Below are positions 21,291 to 29,333 of a DNA stretch of 30,592 nt, in pieces (within the stretch, counting starts at the first letter, position 1; every line of letters begins with the position of its first letter). The notes beneath the pieces were generated by a model. It did not search any database, was not told where the DNA came from, and saw only the letters and a list, made by a program, of their open reading frames with translations. A program made the position numbers and the translations under genes. The stretch is from Streptomyces roseochromogenus subsp. oscitans DS 12.976 (GTDB taxonomy: Bacteria; Actinomycetota; Actinomycetes; Streptomycetales; Streptomycetaceae): the NCBI RefSeq assembly GCF_000497445.1, contig NZ_CM002285.1:6041535-6072126 (forward strand), given 5' to 3'.

Positions 21291-22577
21291 GTGGCAGAGG
21301 AAAAGAAGAAGCGCACCCGACAGCCCAACGGCCGTAGTTCGATCTACTTCGGCAAGGACGGCAAATGGCACGGCCGCGTCACCGTCGGCGTCCGCGACGA
21401 CGGCACGCCGGACCGCCGCCATGTCGAACGCAAGACCAAGACCGAAGTGGCGGACGCTGTCCGAGAGCTGGAGAAACAGCGCGACACCAAGACCGTGAAG
21501 AAGCCCGGCAAGGCGTGGACGGTCAAGGCGTGGCTGACGCACTGGGTTGAGAACGTCGCACCCCTCGCGGTCAACGACAACACGATGGTTGGGTACGGCG
21601 TTGCGGTCCGGAAGCACCTCATCCCCGGCTTGGGCGCCCACCGTCTCGACAGGCTCAAGCCCGAGCACATCGAGGCCTTCTACGCCAAGATGCAGGCCAG
21701 CGGCAGCAAGCCCGCGACCGCTCACCAGGTGCATCGAACCTTCCGCACCGCCTTGAATGAGGCCGTACGGCGGGGCCATCTCGGCAAGAACCCCGTTCAG
21801 TTGGCCAAGGCCCCGAAGACGGGGGAGTACGAGGTGGAGCCCTACAGCGTCCAAGAGGTACAACGATTGCTGAAGGCCGCTGACCAGCATCGCAACTCCG
21901 CACGGTGGGCCGTCGCCCTCGCCCTTGGACTGCGTCAAGGGGAGGTGCTGGGGCTGACGTGGGAGGACGTGGACCTTGAGGGTGGGTTCCTCGTTGTCCG
22001 GCGGAGTCGCCACCGGCCGCAGTACGCCCACGGGTGCGCGGAGCCCTGCGGACGTAAGGCCGCCGGGTACTGCCCGCAGAGGCGACGAACCAACCCGGAG
22101 TTGTCCACCACCAAGTCGCGTGCCGGCCGTCGTGCGGTCGGTCTCCCCGAACAGCTCGTTGACCTACTCCGTGCGCACCTCAAGGCGCAGGAAGCGGAGC
22201 GAACGGCGGCCGGGAAGCTCTGGGAGGAGAACGGCTTGGTCTTCCCGGATGAGCATGGCCGTAGCCCATCCCACCGCCGAGACTGGACCGAGTGGAAGGA
22301 TCTTCTGGCAGAGGCGAAGGTACGGGACGGGCGTCTGCACGACGCGCGCCACACGGCTGCAACTGTGCTGCTCATCCTGGGCGTGCCGGAGCGGGCTGTC
22401 ATGGGGCTCATGGGGTGGTCGACCACGGCCATGGCCGCTCGCTATCAGCACATGGTTGACGCGGTGCGGACTGACATTGCCAGGCAGGTGGACGGGCTGA
22501 TTTGGAAGTCGTCCGGAGACGGAGTTGGCCCGGACGACGATGACGGCCTCGCGGGGGTCCTCGTGCCGGTCCGCTGA
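21291..22577 (+). CDS. int: Tyrosine recombinase integrase
   Basis: 428 aa, GTG start with AGGAG upstream. An N-terminal arm-binding domain (SSIYFGKDGKWHGRVTVG) is followed by a SAM-like core-binding domain (about 75-170). The catalytic domain shows Arg215 (LGLRQGEVLGL), a probable Lys275 (STTKSRAGRR), His350-Arg353 (LHDARHTAAT), Trp376 in place of the second His, and nucleophile Tyr385 (AARYQHMVD). A Cys-containing insertion (HGCAEPCGRKAAGYCPQ) lies between strands, as in other actinobacterial integrases. It recombines the tRNA-Cys core sites. All catalytic residues are present, so it should be active. Confidence 0.95.
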   Translation: MAEEKKKRTRQPNGRSSIYFGKDGKWHGRVTVGVRDDGTPDRRHVERKTKTEVADAVRELEKQRDTKTVKKPGKAWTVKAWLTHWVENVAPLAVNDNTMVGYGVAVRKHLIPGLGAHRLDRLKPEHIEAFYAKMQASGSKPATAHQVHRTFRTALNEAVRRGHLGKNPVQLAKAPKTGEYEVEPYSVQEVQRLLKAADQHRNSARWAVALALGLRQGEVLGLTWEDVDLEGGFLVVRRSRHRPQYAHGCAEPCGRKAAGYCPQRRRTNPELSTTKSRAGRRAVGLPEQLVDLLRAHLKAQEAERTAAGKLWEENGLVFPDEHGRSPSHRRDWTEWKDLLAEAKVRDGRLHDARHTAATVLLILGVPERAVMGLMGWSTTAMAARYQHMVDAVRTDIARQVDGLIWKSSGDGVGPDDDDGLAGVLVPVR

Positions 22578-22585
22578 AATGGCAG

Positions 22586-22607
22586 GGGCAGGCTTTCGAG
22601 CCTGCCC
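22586..22607. terminator. Bidirectional terminator after int
   Basis: A perfect 9-bp stem, GGGCAGGCT (22586-22594) with AGCCTGCCC (22599-22607), closed by a stable TTCG tetraloop. It is placed between int and a convergent gene whose stop is 4 bp away. Confidence 0.88.
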
Positions 22608-22610
22608 TCG

Positions 22611-22901
22611 CTAGTTCACGGCCTTACCACCCAAGAGACCGACCATGGCACCGAAGCCGAGGTTCGCGAGCGTGGAACAGGTGTCCATCGCAGACTTCGC
22701 AGCCTCCGTGGGCTTCTCCACGAAGATTCCTATGTACAGGCTGGCTGCGAGAGTGAGCACAGTTATCAGCGTCACGCTGAGGAAGACCAACTTGAAATGG
22801 GCGGTCACCGTGGTGACGGCTGCGGTGTCGGTAGCAGTAGCCGCTGTTGGCGTTTGAGTCGTGTCGATGCTTGTGCCCGGGTTGGCCATGCCTTCACTCA
22901 T
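22611..22901 (-). CDS. Small two-helix membrane protein near attR
   Basis: 96 aa from ATG 22901, which overlaps the upstream gene's stop (ATGAGTGA); ATG 22889 is an alternative. A Thr/Ala-rich N-terminus is followed by two membrane helices: VFLSVTLITVLTLAASLYIG and, after KPTEAAKSAMDTCST, NLGFGAMVGLLGGK. No family recognised. It is coupled to the next minus-strand gene; together they sit between int and the right att site, a usual cargo position. Confidence 0.65.
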   Translation of the reverse strand: MSEGMANPGTSIDTTQTPTAATATDTAAVTTVTAHFKLVFLSVTLITVLTLAASLYIGIFVEKPTEAAKSAMDTCSTLANLGFGAMVGLLGGKAVN

Positions 22902-23205
22902 CAGACTCGGCCCCCGCGGCGCGCTGAACACTCTCACCTGACGACGCCGGGGTGTCCTCTACTGTCGGGGGTTTTCGTGCAGCCTCACGCCACGCCTTGA
23001 GGAGTGCCTCCGCCTCTACCGCGCTGAGGTTCGCTGGCCCTCTGATCTCGATGACTCGCCTTCCGTCAGGCTCTTTCACGAGCAGAGACGTCTCTCTGGG
23101 CCTTCGGAAAATGGTGCGCAGGATGCTGCGTAGCTTCTCGCTGACCAACAGGGCTGCGGCGGACACCCCGAACGCTCCCAAGAGTGAGACCCACTCCGGA
23201 TCCAT
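22894..23205 (-). CDS. Single-pass membrane protein with small cytosolic domain
   Basis: 103 aa from ATG 23205, with GGGGAGG upstream; the longer frame upstream lacks a site. One N-terminal membrane helix (WVSLLGAFGVSAAALLVSEK) is followed by a basic stop-transfer segment (RTIFRRPRE). A small domain with two strands and a helix (SLLVKEPDGRRVIEIRGP, AVEAEALLKAWREAARK) comes next, then a disordered tail. The strand-helix unit faintly recalls the EACC1 proteins of Streptomyces conflict systems, but this is too weak to assert. Coupled with the two-helix membrane gene downstream. Confidence 0.65.
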   Translation of the reverse strand: MDPEWVSLLGAFGVSAAALLVSEKLRSILRTIFRRPRETSLLVKEPDGRRVIEIRGPANLSAVEAEALLKAWREAARKPPTVEDTPASSGESVQRAAGAESDE

Positions 23206-23334
23206 CCCCACCCTCCCCGGTGACGTCGTGCTGTTGTGCGTCGGCAGCGCCGGAGTGTCGATTGTGCTACCCCGCGCCCCTCCTGGGGGAGCGTTTCGCA
23301 TGCTTCACGGTGAAGGAGGGGCGGAGGCATCCGT

Positions 23335-23358
23335 AACTGAGACGGGAACTGAGACGGA
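23335..23358. repeat. Candidate integrase arm-type sites, right end
   Basis: Two adjacent 12-bp units, AACTGAGACGGG and AACTGAGACGGA, about 60 bp inside attR. They match the pair at 4770-4792 in the same orientation. The gap 23206-23334 holds nothing else convincing. Confidence 0.62.
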
Positions 23359-23367
23359 CGATCGAAA

Positions 23368-23395
23368 GGGCGGCACCCTGAAAGGAGTGCCGCCC
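23368..23395. terminator. Element-borne terminator for tRNA-Cys
   Basis: A 9-bp stem, GGGCGGCAC (23368-23376) with GTGCCGCCC (23387-23395), and a 10-nt loop. It lies downstream of the minus-strand tRNA, inside the element. Stem and part of the loop equal the chromosomal terminator at 4578-4605, so the element replaces the tRNA terminator it displaces. Confidence 0.72.
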
Positions 23396-23418
23396 GTTCG
23401 TTTTGCCTGGTCAAGCCG

Positions 23419-23464
23419 CCAGAGGCCGTGGCGGGAATCGAACCCACGTAACTCGCTTTGCAGG
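23419..23464. repeat. Right attachment site (attR) within tRNA-Cys
   Basis: 46 bp equal to 4609-4654 except one base in the T-loop. It covers the tRNA from its anticodon loop to just past its 3' end; beyond it the chromosomal 5' half completes the tRNA. Confidence 0.92.
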
Positions 23465-23494
23465 CGAGCCCCTAAACCACTCGGGCACACGGCC
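23423..23494 (-). tRNA. tRNA-Cys (anticodon GCA)
   Basis: 72 nt without encoded CCA. The acceptor stem is GGCCGTG with CACGGCC, followed by discriminator U73, an identity element of cysteine tRNAs. The anticodon arm is CTCGC-CTGCAAA-GCGAG with anticodon GCA. The T-arm is GTGGG-TTCGATT-CCCGC. The 3' half comes from the integrated element and the 5' half from the chromosome, so the gene is reconstituted at this junction. Confidence 0.96.
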
Positions 23495-23781
23495 GTGTTC
23501 GTGGAAACGAAGCTATGGGGAGGGTGCGGGGCGGCTCAAGGGGACGTGCGGGGCTGCAATGGGACTGCCATACGGCGTTCATGAAAGGGAGGAGAGGGGG
23601 TTTCTGGGGGCGTCGGGGTTGTGGTGGTGATCGTGGGGTGGTCGCGGGGGCTGTGACGTGGGTCCCACCCGTGGGTCACCCGGGCTCGTCCGGGCGTGGA
23701 CGGTGGGGTGGCGCCGGTAGGGTGGCCCGGTTGTCATACGTAGCCGAGCACCCTGAGCCCCACAAGACGAGCCCCATCCCT

Positions 23782-25590
23782 ATGGAGACCGTGACTACCA
23801 CCACCGCTTCCTCCGCGCACTCGCACCACCTCTCGCCCGCCTTTCCCGGCCGGGCCCCCTGGGGTACCGCCAGTAAGCTGCGTGCCTGGCAGCAGGGGGC
23901 GATGGAGAAGTACGTCCAGGAGCAGCCGCGTGACTTCCTGGCCGTCGCCACGCCCGGTGCCGGCAAGACCACCTTCGCCCTGACGCTCGCCTCCTGGCTG
24001 CTGCACCACCACGTCGTGCAGCAGGTGACCGTGGTCGCACCGACCGAGCACCTGAAGAAGCAGTGGGCGGAGGCGGCGGCCCGGATCGGGATCAAGCTCG
24101 ACCCCGAGTACAGCGCGGGGCCGCTCGGCAGGGAGTACGACGGGGTCGCCGTCACCTACGCCGGTGTCGGCGTGCGGCCCATGCTCCACCGGAATCGGGT
24201 GGAGCAGCGCAAGACCCTGGTCATCCTCGATGAGATCCATCACGCCGGTGACTCCAAGTCCTGGGGCGAGGCCTGTCTGGAGGCGTTCGAGCCCGCCACG
24301 CGCCGGCTCGCGCTCACCGGTACGCCGTTCCGGTCCGACACCAACCCCATCCCCTTCGTGACGTACGAGGAGGACAACGCCGGGATCCGGCGGTCCGCCG
24401 CCGACTACACGTACGGCTATGGGTCCGCCCTGTCGGACGGGGTCGTCCGGCCGGTCATCTTCCTCTCCTACAGCGGCAACATGCGCTGGCGTACCAAGGC
24501 CGGTGACGAGGTCGCCGCCCGGCTCGGCGAGCCGATGACCAAGGACGCGGTCAGCCAGGCCTGGCGTACGGCGCTCGACCCGCGCGGCGACTGGATGCCG
24601 AGCGTGCTGCGCGCCGCCGACCAGCGGCTGACCGAGGTCCGCAAGGCCATACCGGACGCCGGTGCCCTCGTCATCGCCTCCGATCAGGACTCCGCCCGCG
24701 CCTACGCCAAGCTGATCCGCGAGATCACCGGTACGAAGGCCACGCTCGTGCTGTCCGACGACGCCGGCGCCTCGAAGAGGATCGACGAGTTCAGCGACAG
24801 CAACGACCGGTGGATGGTCGCCGTGCGGATGGTGTCCGAGGGCGTCGACGTGCCGCGGCTCGCGGTGGGGGTGTATGCCACCACCATTTCGACCCCGCTG
24901 TTCTTCGCTCAGGCCGTCGGGCGTTTCGTACGGTCCCGGCGGCGCGGCGAGACCGCGTCCGTCTTCCTGCCGACCGTCCCTGACCTGCTGACCTTCGCCA
25001 ACGAGATGGAGAAGGAACGGGACCACGCCCTCGACAAGCCGAAGAAGGAGGGCGAGGAGGACCCGTACGCCGAATCCGAGAAGGAGATGGAGGAGGCGAA
25101 CAAGCAGCAGGACGAGGACACCGGCGAGCAGGACATGCTGCCGTTCGAGGCGCTGGAGTCCGACGCCGTCTTCGACCGGGTGCTCTATGACGGCGCCGAG
25201 TTCGGCATGCAGGCCCACCCCGGGAGCGAGGAGGAGCAGGACTACCTCGGGATTCCCGGGCTGCTGGAGCCCGATCAGGTGCAGATGCTGCTGCAGAAGC
25301 GGCAGGCCCGGCAGATCGCGCACAGCCGTAAGAAACCGGACGCCGAGGCCGACCTGCTGGAGCTGCCCGCCGAGCGGCGGCCGGTGGTCAGCCACAAGGA
25401 GATGATGGAGCTGCGCAAGCAGCTCAACACGATGGTCAGCGCGTATGTCCACCAGAGCGGCAAGCCGCACGGGGTGATCCACACCGAGCTGCGGCGGGTG
25501 TGCGGGGGCCCGCCGAGTGCGGAGGCCACGGCGGGGCAGCTGCGGCAGCGGATCGCCAAGGTGCAGGAGTGGGCCACGCGGATGAGGTAA
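23782..25590 (+). CDS. Superfamily 2 DEAD/DEAH-type helicase
   Basis: 602 aa from ATG 23782; a TTG at 23731 in the same frame (LSYVAEHPEPHK) could add 17 residues, and the start is uncertain. Helicase motifs in order: I (ATPGAGKTTF), Ia (VVAPTEHLKKQW), II (LVILDEIHHAG), III (LALTGTPFRSD), then V/VI (MVSEGVDVPRLAV, FAQAVGRFVRSRR). After the helicase core comes a Glu/Lys-rich stretch (EKEMEEANKQQDEDTGEQD) and a helical C-terminus. It is a conserved-looking chromosomal Streptomyces helicase whose role (RNA or DNA) cannot be read from sequence. It is the first gene right of tRNA-Cys. The 25591-25886 gap after it shows no convincing gene. Confidence 0.9.
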   Translation: METVTTTTASSAHSHHLSPAFPGRAPWGTASKLRAWQQGAMEKYVQEQPRDFLAVATPGAGKTTFALTLASWLLHHHVVQQVTVVAPTEHLKKQWAEAAARIGIKLDPEYSAGPLGREYDGVAVTYAGVGVRPMLHRNRVEQRKTLVILDEIHHAGDSKSWGEACLEAFEPATRRLALTGTPFRSDTNPIPFVTYEEDNAGIRRSAADYTYGYGSALSDGVVRPVIFLSYSGNMRWRTKAGDEVAARLGEPMTKDAVSQAWRTALDPRGDWMPSVLRAADQRLTEVRKAIPDAGALVIASDQDSARAYAKLIREITGTKATLVLSDDAGASKRIDEFSDSNDRWMVAVRMVSEGVDVPRLAVGVYATTISTPLFFAQAVGRFVRSRRRGETASVFLPTVPDLLTFANEMEKERDHALDKPKKEGEEDPYAESEKEMEEANKQQDEDTGEQDMLPFEALESDAVFDRVLYDGAEFGMQAHPGSEEEQDYLGIPGLLEPDQVQMLLQKRQARQIAHSRKKPDAEADLLELPAERRPVVSHKEMMELRKQLNTMVSAYVHQSGKPHGVIHTELRRVCGGPPSAEATAGQLRQRIAKVQEWATRMR

Positions 25591-25886
25591 GCCGGCGTGC
25601 AGGTTCCTGGGGCATGTGCGTACCCGGACGAATCGCAGCAGGCCGGATCTGGTCTTGCCCGGATTCTGGACTGAGACTTCCGCTGAGCGAACCTGCTTCG
25701 CTACTGTCCCGCTACGCACACGCCCCGTGGCAGCGCCGCCGCGGAGCGCAGCCGTGAAGCGACTTGGCCCGGAGCCGCCGGACCGTACTGCCGATCGGCG
25801 GCCTCTGAAGCGCGTCGCCGACGGGACTCGGTGACGCATTCGCCGCTCAGGGGGTCGCCGACCTCACCACCGAAGGAGTGGGCGTC

Positions 25887-26528
25887 GTGACCGCGGAGAC
25901 CTCTCAGACGCTCGACCGGGGACTGCGTGTCCTCAAGCTGCTGGCCGACACCGACCACGGGCTGACCGTCACCGAGCTGTCCACGAAGCTGGGCGTGAAC
26001 CGTACCGTGGTGTACCGGTTGCTCGCCACATTGGAGCAACACGCGCTCGTACGGCGCGACTTGGGCGGACGAGCCCGGGTCGGGCTCGGGGTGCTGGGGC
26101 TCGGGCGGCAGGTGCATCCGCTGGTACGGGAGGCCGCGTTGCCGGCGTTGCGGTCGCTCGCCGAGGACATAGGGGCGACGGCACATCTGACGTTGGTGGA
26201 CGGGACGGAGGCGCTGGCCGTCGCCGTGGTCGAGCCGACGTGGACCGACTATCACGTGGCGTACCGGGCCGGATTCCGGCATCCGTTGGACCGGGGGGCC
26301 GCGGGCCGGGCGATCCTGGCCGCTCGGCAGTCGCCGGCCGAGGGGCCGGGGTACACCCTCACGCACGGGGAGCTGGAGGCCGGGGCGAGCGGGGCGGCGG
26401 CGCCGTTGGTCGGGGTCACGGGCGTCGAGGGCAGTGTGGGTGTGGTGATGCTGGCGGACTCCGTACCGGAGCGGGTGGGGCCGAGGGTGGTGGAAGCGGC
26501 CCGCGAGGTCGCCGAGGCCCTGCGCTGA
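25887..26528 (+). CDS. IclR family transcriptional regulator
   Basis: 213 aa from GTG 25887, with AAGGAG 8 nt upstream (GTG 25878 would overlap that site). N-terminal winged helix (TLDRGLRVLKLLADTDHGLT, ELSTKLGVNRTVVYRLLATL), then the IclR effector domain (LREAA-like LVREAALPALRSLAEDIG, VEPTWTDYHVAYRAGFRHP, LDRGAAGRAILAA). Slightly short for the family (usually about 250 aa). The target is unknown; the permease/DapE-like operon 265 bp downstream is a candidate. A weak GGCCAA/TTGGCC dyad lies in that gap near 26691-26720. Confidence 0.88.
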   Translation: MTAETSQTLDRGLRVLKLLADTDHGLTVTELSTKLGVNRTVVYRLLATLEQHALVRRDLGGRARVGLGVLGLGRQVHPLVREAALPALRSLAEDIGATAHLTLVDGTEALAVAVVEPTWTDYHVAYRAGFRHPLDRGAAGRAILAARQSPAEGPGYTLTHGELEAGASGAAAPLVGVTGVEGSVGVVMLADSVPERVGPRVVEAAREVAEALR

Positions 26529-26793
26529 CGGGTCGCCCCGCGCTGTGCCGACCGGGTGGGGAGCGCTTACCGGCGCCGGCAGCGGCACTACGAAGCCGAC
26601 GGTACTGCGCGAAGCCGAGAACTTGGGGCAGCGACCAGCCCCCACGCACCCGCACTCGGCAACGCTCCCCGCCGCCCCCTTGCCCATTAGGCCAAGAGTC
26701 AACCCCCAGCTTTGGCCGATCGGCTCACCCGACCCCGCCCGTACCTCCGCATCATCAGGGGCCAAACAGCCCCAAGGCGGAGGGAACAGCGCG

Positions 26794-28266
26794 GTGGAAG
26801 CTACAAGACGTCGGCTCACCCGGCGGCAAACCGTGGACACGCTGGTCGGCGAAGCGGGCGGCAGCCCGCTCAGGCGGACCATGGGTGTGGCCCAGCTCAC
26901 CTTGCTCAGCGTAGGTGCGACGCTCGGCACCGGAATCTTCGTGGTGCTCGGCCAGGCCGTGCCGGAGGCGGGCCCCGCCGTCGTCGTCTCCTTCGTGCTG
27001 GCCGGCGTCACCGCCCTGTTCTCGGCGCTGTCGTACGCCGAGCTGGCCGGCATGATCCCCGGCTCGGGATCCTCGTACAGCTATGCCTACGCCACCCTCG
27101 GCGAGCTGGTCGCCTGGGTGTGCGGGTGGTGTCTGATCCTGGAGTACGGGGTGTCCGTGGCCGCCGTCGCCGTGGGCTGGGGGCAGTACGTCAATGAGCT
27201 GCTCGACCTCACCTTCGGAGTCACCCTCCCCGACTCGCTCAGTGCCCCGCCCGGGGCCGGGGGGACCCTGAACATCCCCGCCGCCCTCATCGTCGTACTC
27301 GCCATGGTCGTCCTGCTGCGCGGGGCCAGGGAGAGCGCCGTCGCCAACACGATCATGGTCGGCGTCAAGATCGCGGCCCTCGTCCTCTTCTGCGCCGTCG
27401 CCTTCACCGCCTTCCGGGCCGGGAACTTCCACCCGCTCTTCCCGCTCGGCGCCGCCGGCATGAGCGCCGGAGCGGCCTCCCTCTTCTTCTCCTACATCGG
27501 CTTCGACGCCGCCTCCACCGCGGGGGAGGAGGCCCGGAATCCGCAGCGAGACCTGCCCCGCGCCATCATCCTGTCCCTCGTCCTCGTCACCGCGCTGTAC
27601 GTCCTCGTCGCGGTCGCCGCGCTCGGCGCCATGCCGTGGAAGCAGTTCGCGGGCACCGAGGCCACGCTCAGCGAGGTGCTCGTGCGGTCCGTCGGGGGCG
27701 GGAGCCTGTGGCCGATCCTGCTGTCCGTCGGCGCGGTCGTCGCCACCACCAGCGTGGTGCTCACCGTGCAGTACGGGCAGATCCGCATCCTCTTCGCGAT
27801 GGCCCGGGACGGGCTCGTCCCGCCGCTGTTCGCCAAGGTGCATCCCCGTACCGGTGTACCCCGCGCCAACACCGTGATCGTGTCCGGCTTCATCGCGGTC
27901 CTCGCCGCTCTCGTGCCGCTCGGCAGCCTCGCCGACGCCACCAGCATCGGCACGCTGTTCGCGTTCATGCTGGTCAACCTGGCGGTCGTACTGCTGCGCC
28001 GGCGCAGCCCCGGCACCTCGCGCTCCTTCCGGGTGCCGTTCTCGCCCGTCACACCCCTCCTCGGCGTCGGCTTCTGCGTCTACATGCTGGGCAGCCTGGG
28101 TGCCGACACCTGGATCGCGTTCGGCGCGTGGCTGGCGGCCGGGCTCGTCGTCTACGGCCTCTACGGCATCCGGCACTCCAAGCTCAACGGGCCCGACGGG
28201 CTCGACAGCCGCCGGGAAGACCCCGCACCCCAGGAAGACTCCGCACTCCAGGAAGACCCCGCATGA
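26794..28266 (+). CDS. APC superfamily amino-acid permease
   Basis: 490 aa from GTG 26794 (GGCGGAGGG about 10 nt upstream); the longer frame upstream is Pro-rich and not membrane-like. About 12 membrane helices. The first carries the APC signature LLSVGATLGTGIFVVLGQA, and SFVLAGVTALFSALSYAELA follows. SLFFSYIGFDAASTAGEEAR is the helix 6 region of the cationic amino-acid transporter type. The C-terminal tail has imperfect repeats of EDPAPQ/EDSALQ/EDPA. It overlaps the M20 peptidase gene (ATGA), so transport and hydrolysis of a common substrate is likely. The exact amino acid cannot be told. Confidence 0.9.
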   Translation: MEATRRRLTRRQTVDTLVGEAGGSPLRRTMGVAQLTLLSVGATLGTGIFVVLGQAVPEAGPAVVVSFVLAGVTALFSALSYAELAGMIPGSGSSYSYAYATLGELVAWVCGWCLILEYGVSVAAVAVGWGQYVNELLDLTFGVTLPDSLSAPPGAGGTLNIPAALIVVLAMVVLLRGARESAVANTIMVGVKIAALVLFCAVAFTAFRAGNFHPLFPLGAAGMSAGAASLFFSYIGFDAASTAGEEARNPQRDLPRAIILSLVLVTALYVLVAVAALGAMPWKQFAGTEATLSEVLVRSVGGGSLWPILLSVGAVVATTSVVLTVQYGQIRILFAMARDGLVPPLFAKVHPRTGVPRANTVIVSGFIAVLAALVPLGSLADATSIGTLFAFMLVNLAVVLLRRRSPGTSRSFRVPFSPVTPLLGVGFCVYMLGSLGADTWIAFGAWLAAGLVVYGLYGIRHSKLNGPDGLDSRREDPAPQEDSALQEDPA

Positions 28267-29333
28267 CCGCCCCCGGCATCCCCGCACTCGACCTCACCGC
28301 CGACGTCGTCACCCTCACCCGCGCCCTCGTCGACCTGCCCTCCGAGAGCGGGCGGGAGGACGTCATCGCGGACGCCGTCGACACCGCCCTGCGCGGCCTG
28401 CCCCACCTCAGCGTCGCGCGGGTCGGCAACTCCGTCGTCGCCCGCACCGGGCTGGGCCGCGCCGAACGCGCCCTGATCGCCGGGCACTTGGACACCGTCC
28501 CGGCCGCCGGGAACCTGCCGTCGCGGCTCGCCGACGGCCGTGTGCACGGGCTCGGCGCCTGCGACATGAAGGGCGGGGTCGCCGTGGCGCTGCGGCTGGC
28601 CGCGACCGTGCCCGCGCCCGTCCGCGACCTCACGTACGTCTTCTACGAGTGCGAGGAGGTGGAAGGGGACAGGAACGGGCTCGCCCGCATCGGGGCCGAG
28701 CGGCCCGACCTGCTCGCGGACGCCGGACTCGCCGTCCTCATGGAACCCTCCGACGCCGGTGTGGAGGCCGGCTGTCAGGGCATCCTCACCGCCGACATCG
28801 TGGTCGAGGGCACCCGCGCCCACACCGCCCGCGCCTGGCAGGGCGTCAACGCCGCCCACAAGGCCGGTGAGGTTCTGCGGCGGCTCGACGCGCACCGGGC
28901 GGAGCGCGTCGTGGTCGACGGGCTGGAGTACCGGGAGGGGCTCAGCGCCGTCGCCGTACGGGCCGGGGTCGCCGGGAACGTCGTACCCGACGCGTGTGTC
29001 GTCACCGTCAACTGCCGCTTCGCACCCAGTCGTTCACCCGAGGAGGCGGAGGCGTACGTACGCGCCCTCTTCCCGGAGTACGAGGTCCGCGTCACGGAAG
29101 TCGTCGCCGGGGCGCCGCCCCACCTCGACCGGGTCGGCGGGCTCGTCGCGGCGCTCGGGGCCGAGCCGCGGCCCAAGCTCGGCTGGACGGACGTCGCCCG
29201 GTTCGCGGCGCTGGGCGTGCCCGCGCTCAACTACGGCCCCGGGGACCCGTCCCTCGCCCACACGGCGGGGGAGTACGTCCCGGTCGCGCACCTGGAGCGG
29301 TGTGAGGCCGGGCTCAGGGCGTGGCTGAGCTGA
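28263..29333 (+). CDS. DapE-like M20 amidohydrolase
   Basis: 356 aa. M20 metallopeptidase with the zinc ligands and catalytic residues in place: AGHLDTVP, GACDMKGGVA, YECEEVEGD, LMEPSDAG and GPGDPSLAHTAGE. The overall sequence fits actinobacterial succinyl-diaminopimelate desuccinylase, which releases succinate in lysine/peptidoglycan precursor synthesis. However, the coupling to an APC permease and a nearby regulator suggests a catabolic paralogue acting on an N-acyl amino acid. Start ATG overlaps the permease stop. The 3' end overlaps the convergent regulator by 20 bp. Confidence 0.85.
   Translation: MTAPGIPALDLTADVVTLTRALVDLPSESGREDVIADAVDTALRGLPHLSVARVGNSVVARTGLGRAERALIAGHLDTVPAAGNLPSRLADGRVHGLGACDMKGGVAVALRLAATVPAPVRDLTYVFYECEEVEGDRNGLARIGAERPDLLADAGLAVLMEPSDAGVEAGCQGILTADIVVEGTRAHTARAWQGVNAAHKAGEVLRRLDAHRAERVVVDGLEYREGLSAVAVRAGVAGNVVPDACVVTVNCRFAPSRSPEEAEAYVRALFPEYEVRVTEVVAGAPPHLDRVGGLVAALGAEPRPKLGWTDVARFAALGVPALNYGPGDPSLAHTAGEYVPVAHLERCEAGLRAWLS

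Larger units (their letters stand above)
4609..23464. mobile_element. Integrative and conjugative element (AICE) in tRNA-Cys
   Basis: The region is bounded by 46-bp direct repeats made of the 3' half of a tRNA-Cys gene. It carries a full pSAM2-like set: tyrosine integrase, excisionase, Prim-Pol replication proteins, FtsK/TraB-type translocase, Spd-like small membrane proteins, and GntR, Nudix and HD regulators. The repeat-to-repeat unit is about 18.8 kb. The intact tRNA is at the right end, so the chromosomal 5' half of the tRNA lies to the right and the element supplies its 3' half. No broken core gene was seen, so it may still be mobile. The cargo at the left end is visibly AT-richer than the rest. 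Confidence 0.93.

Noticed and set aside
25591..25886. Small ORF at 25616-25834 between helicase and IclR genes
   Set aside because: It is rich in Arg and Pro, has no ribosome site or recognisable domain, and stops just before the IclR gene; treated as non-coding.
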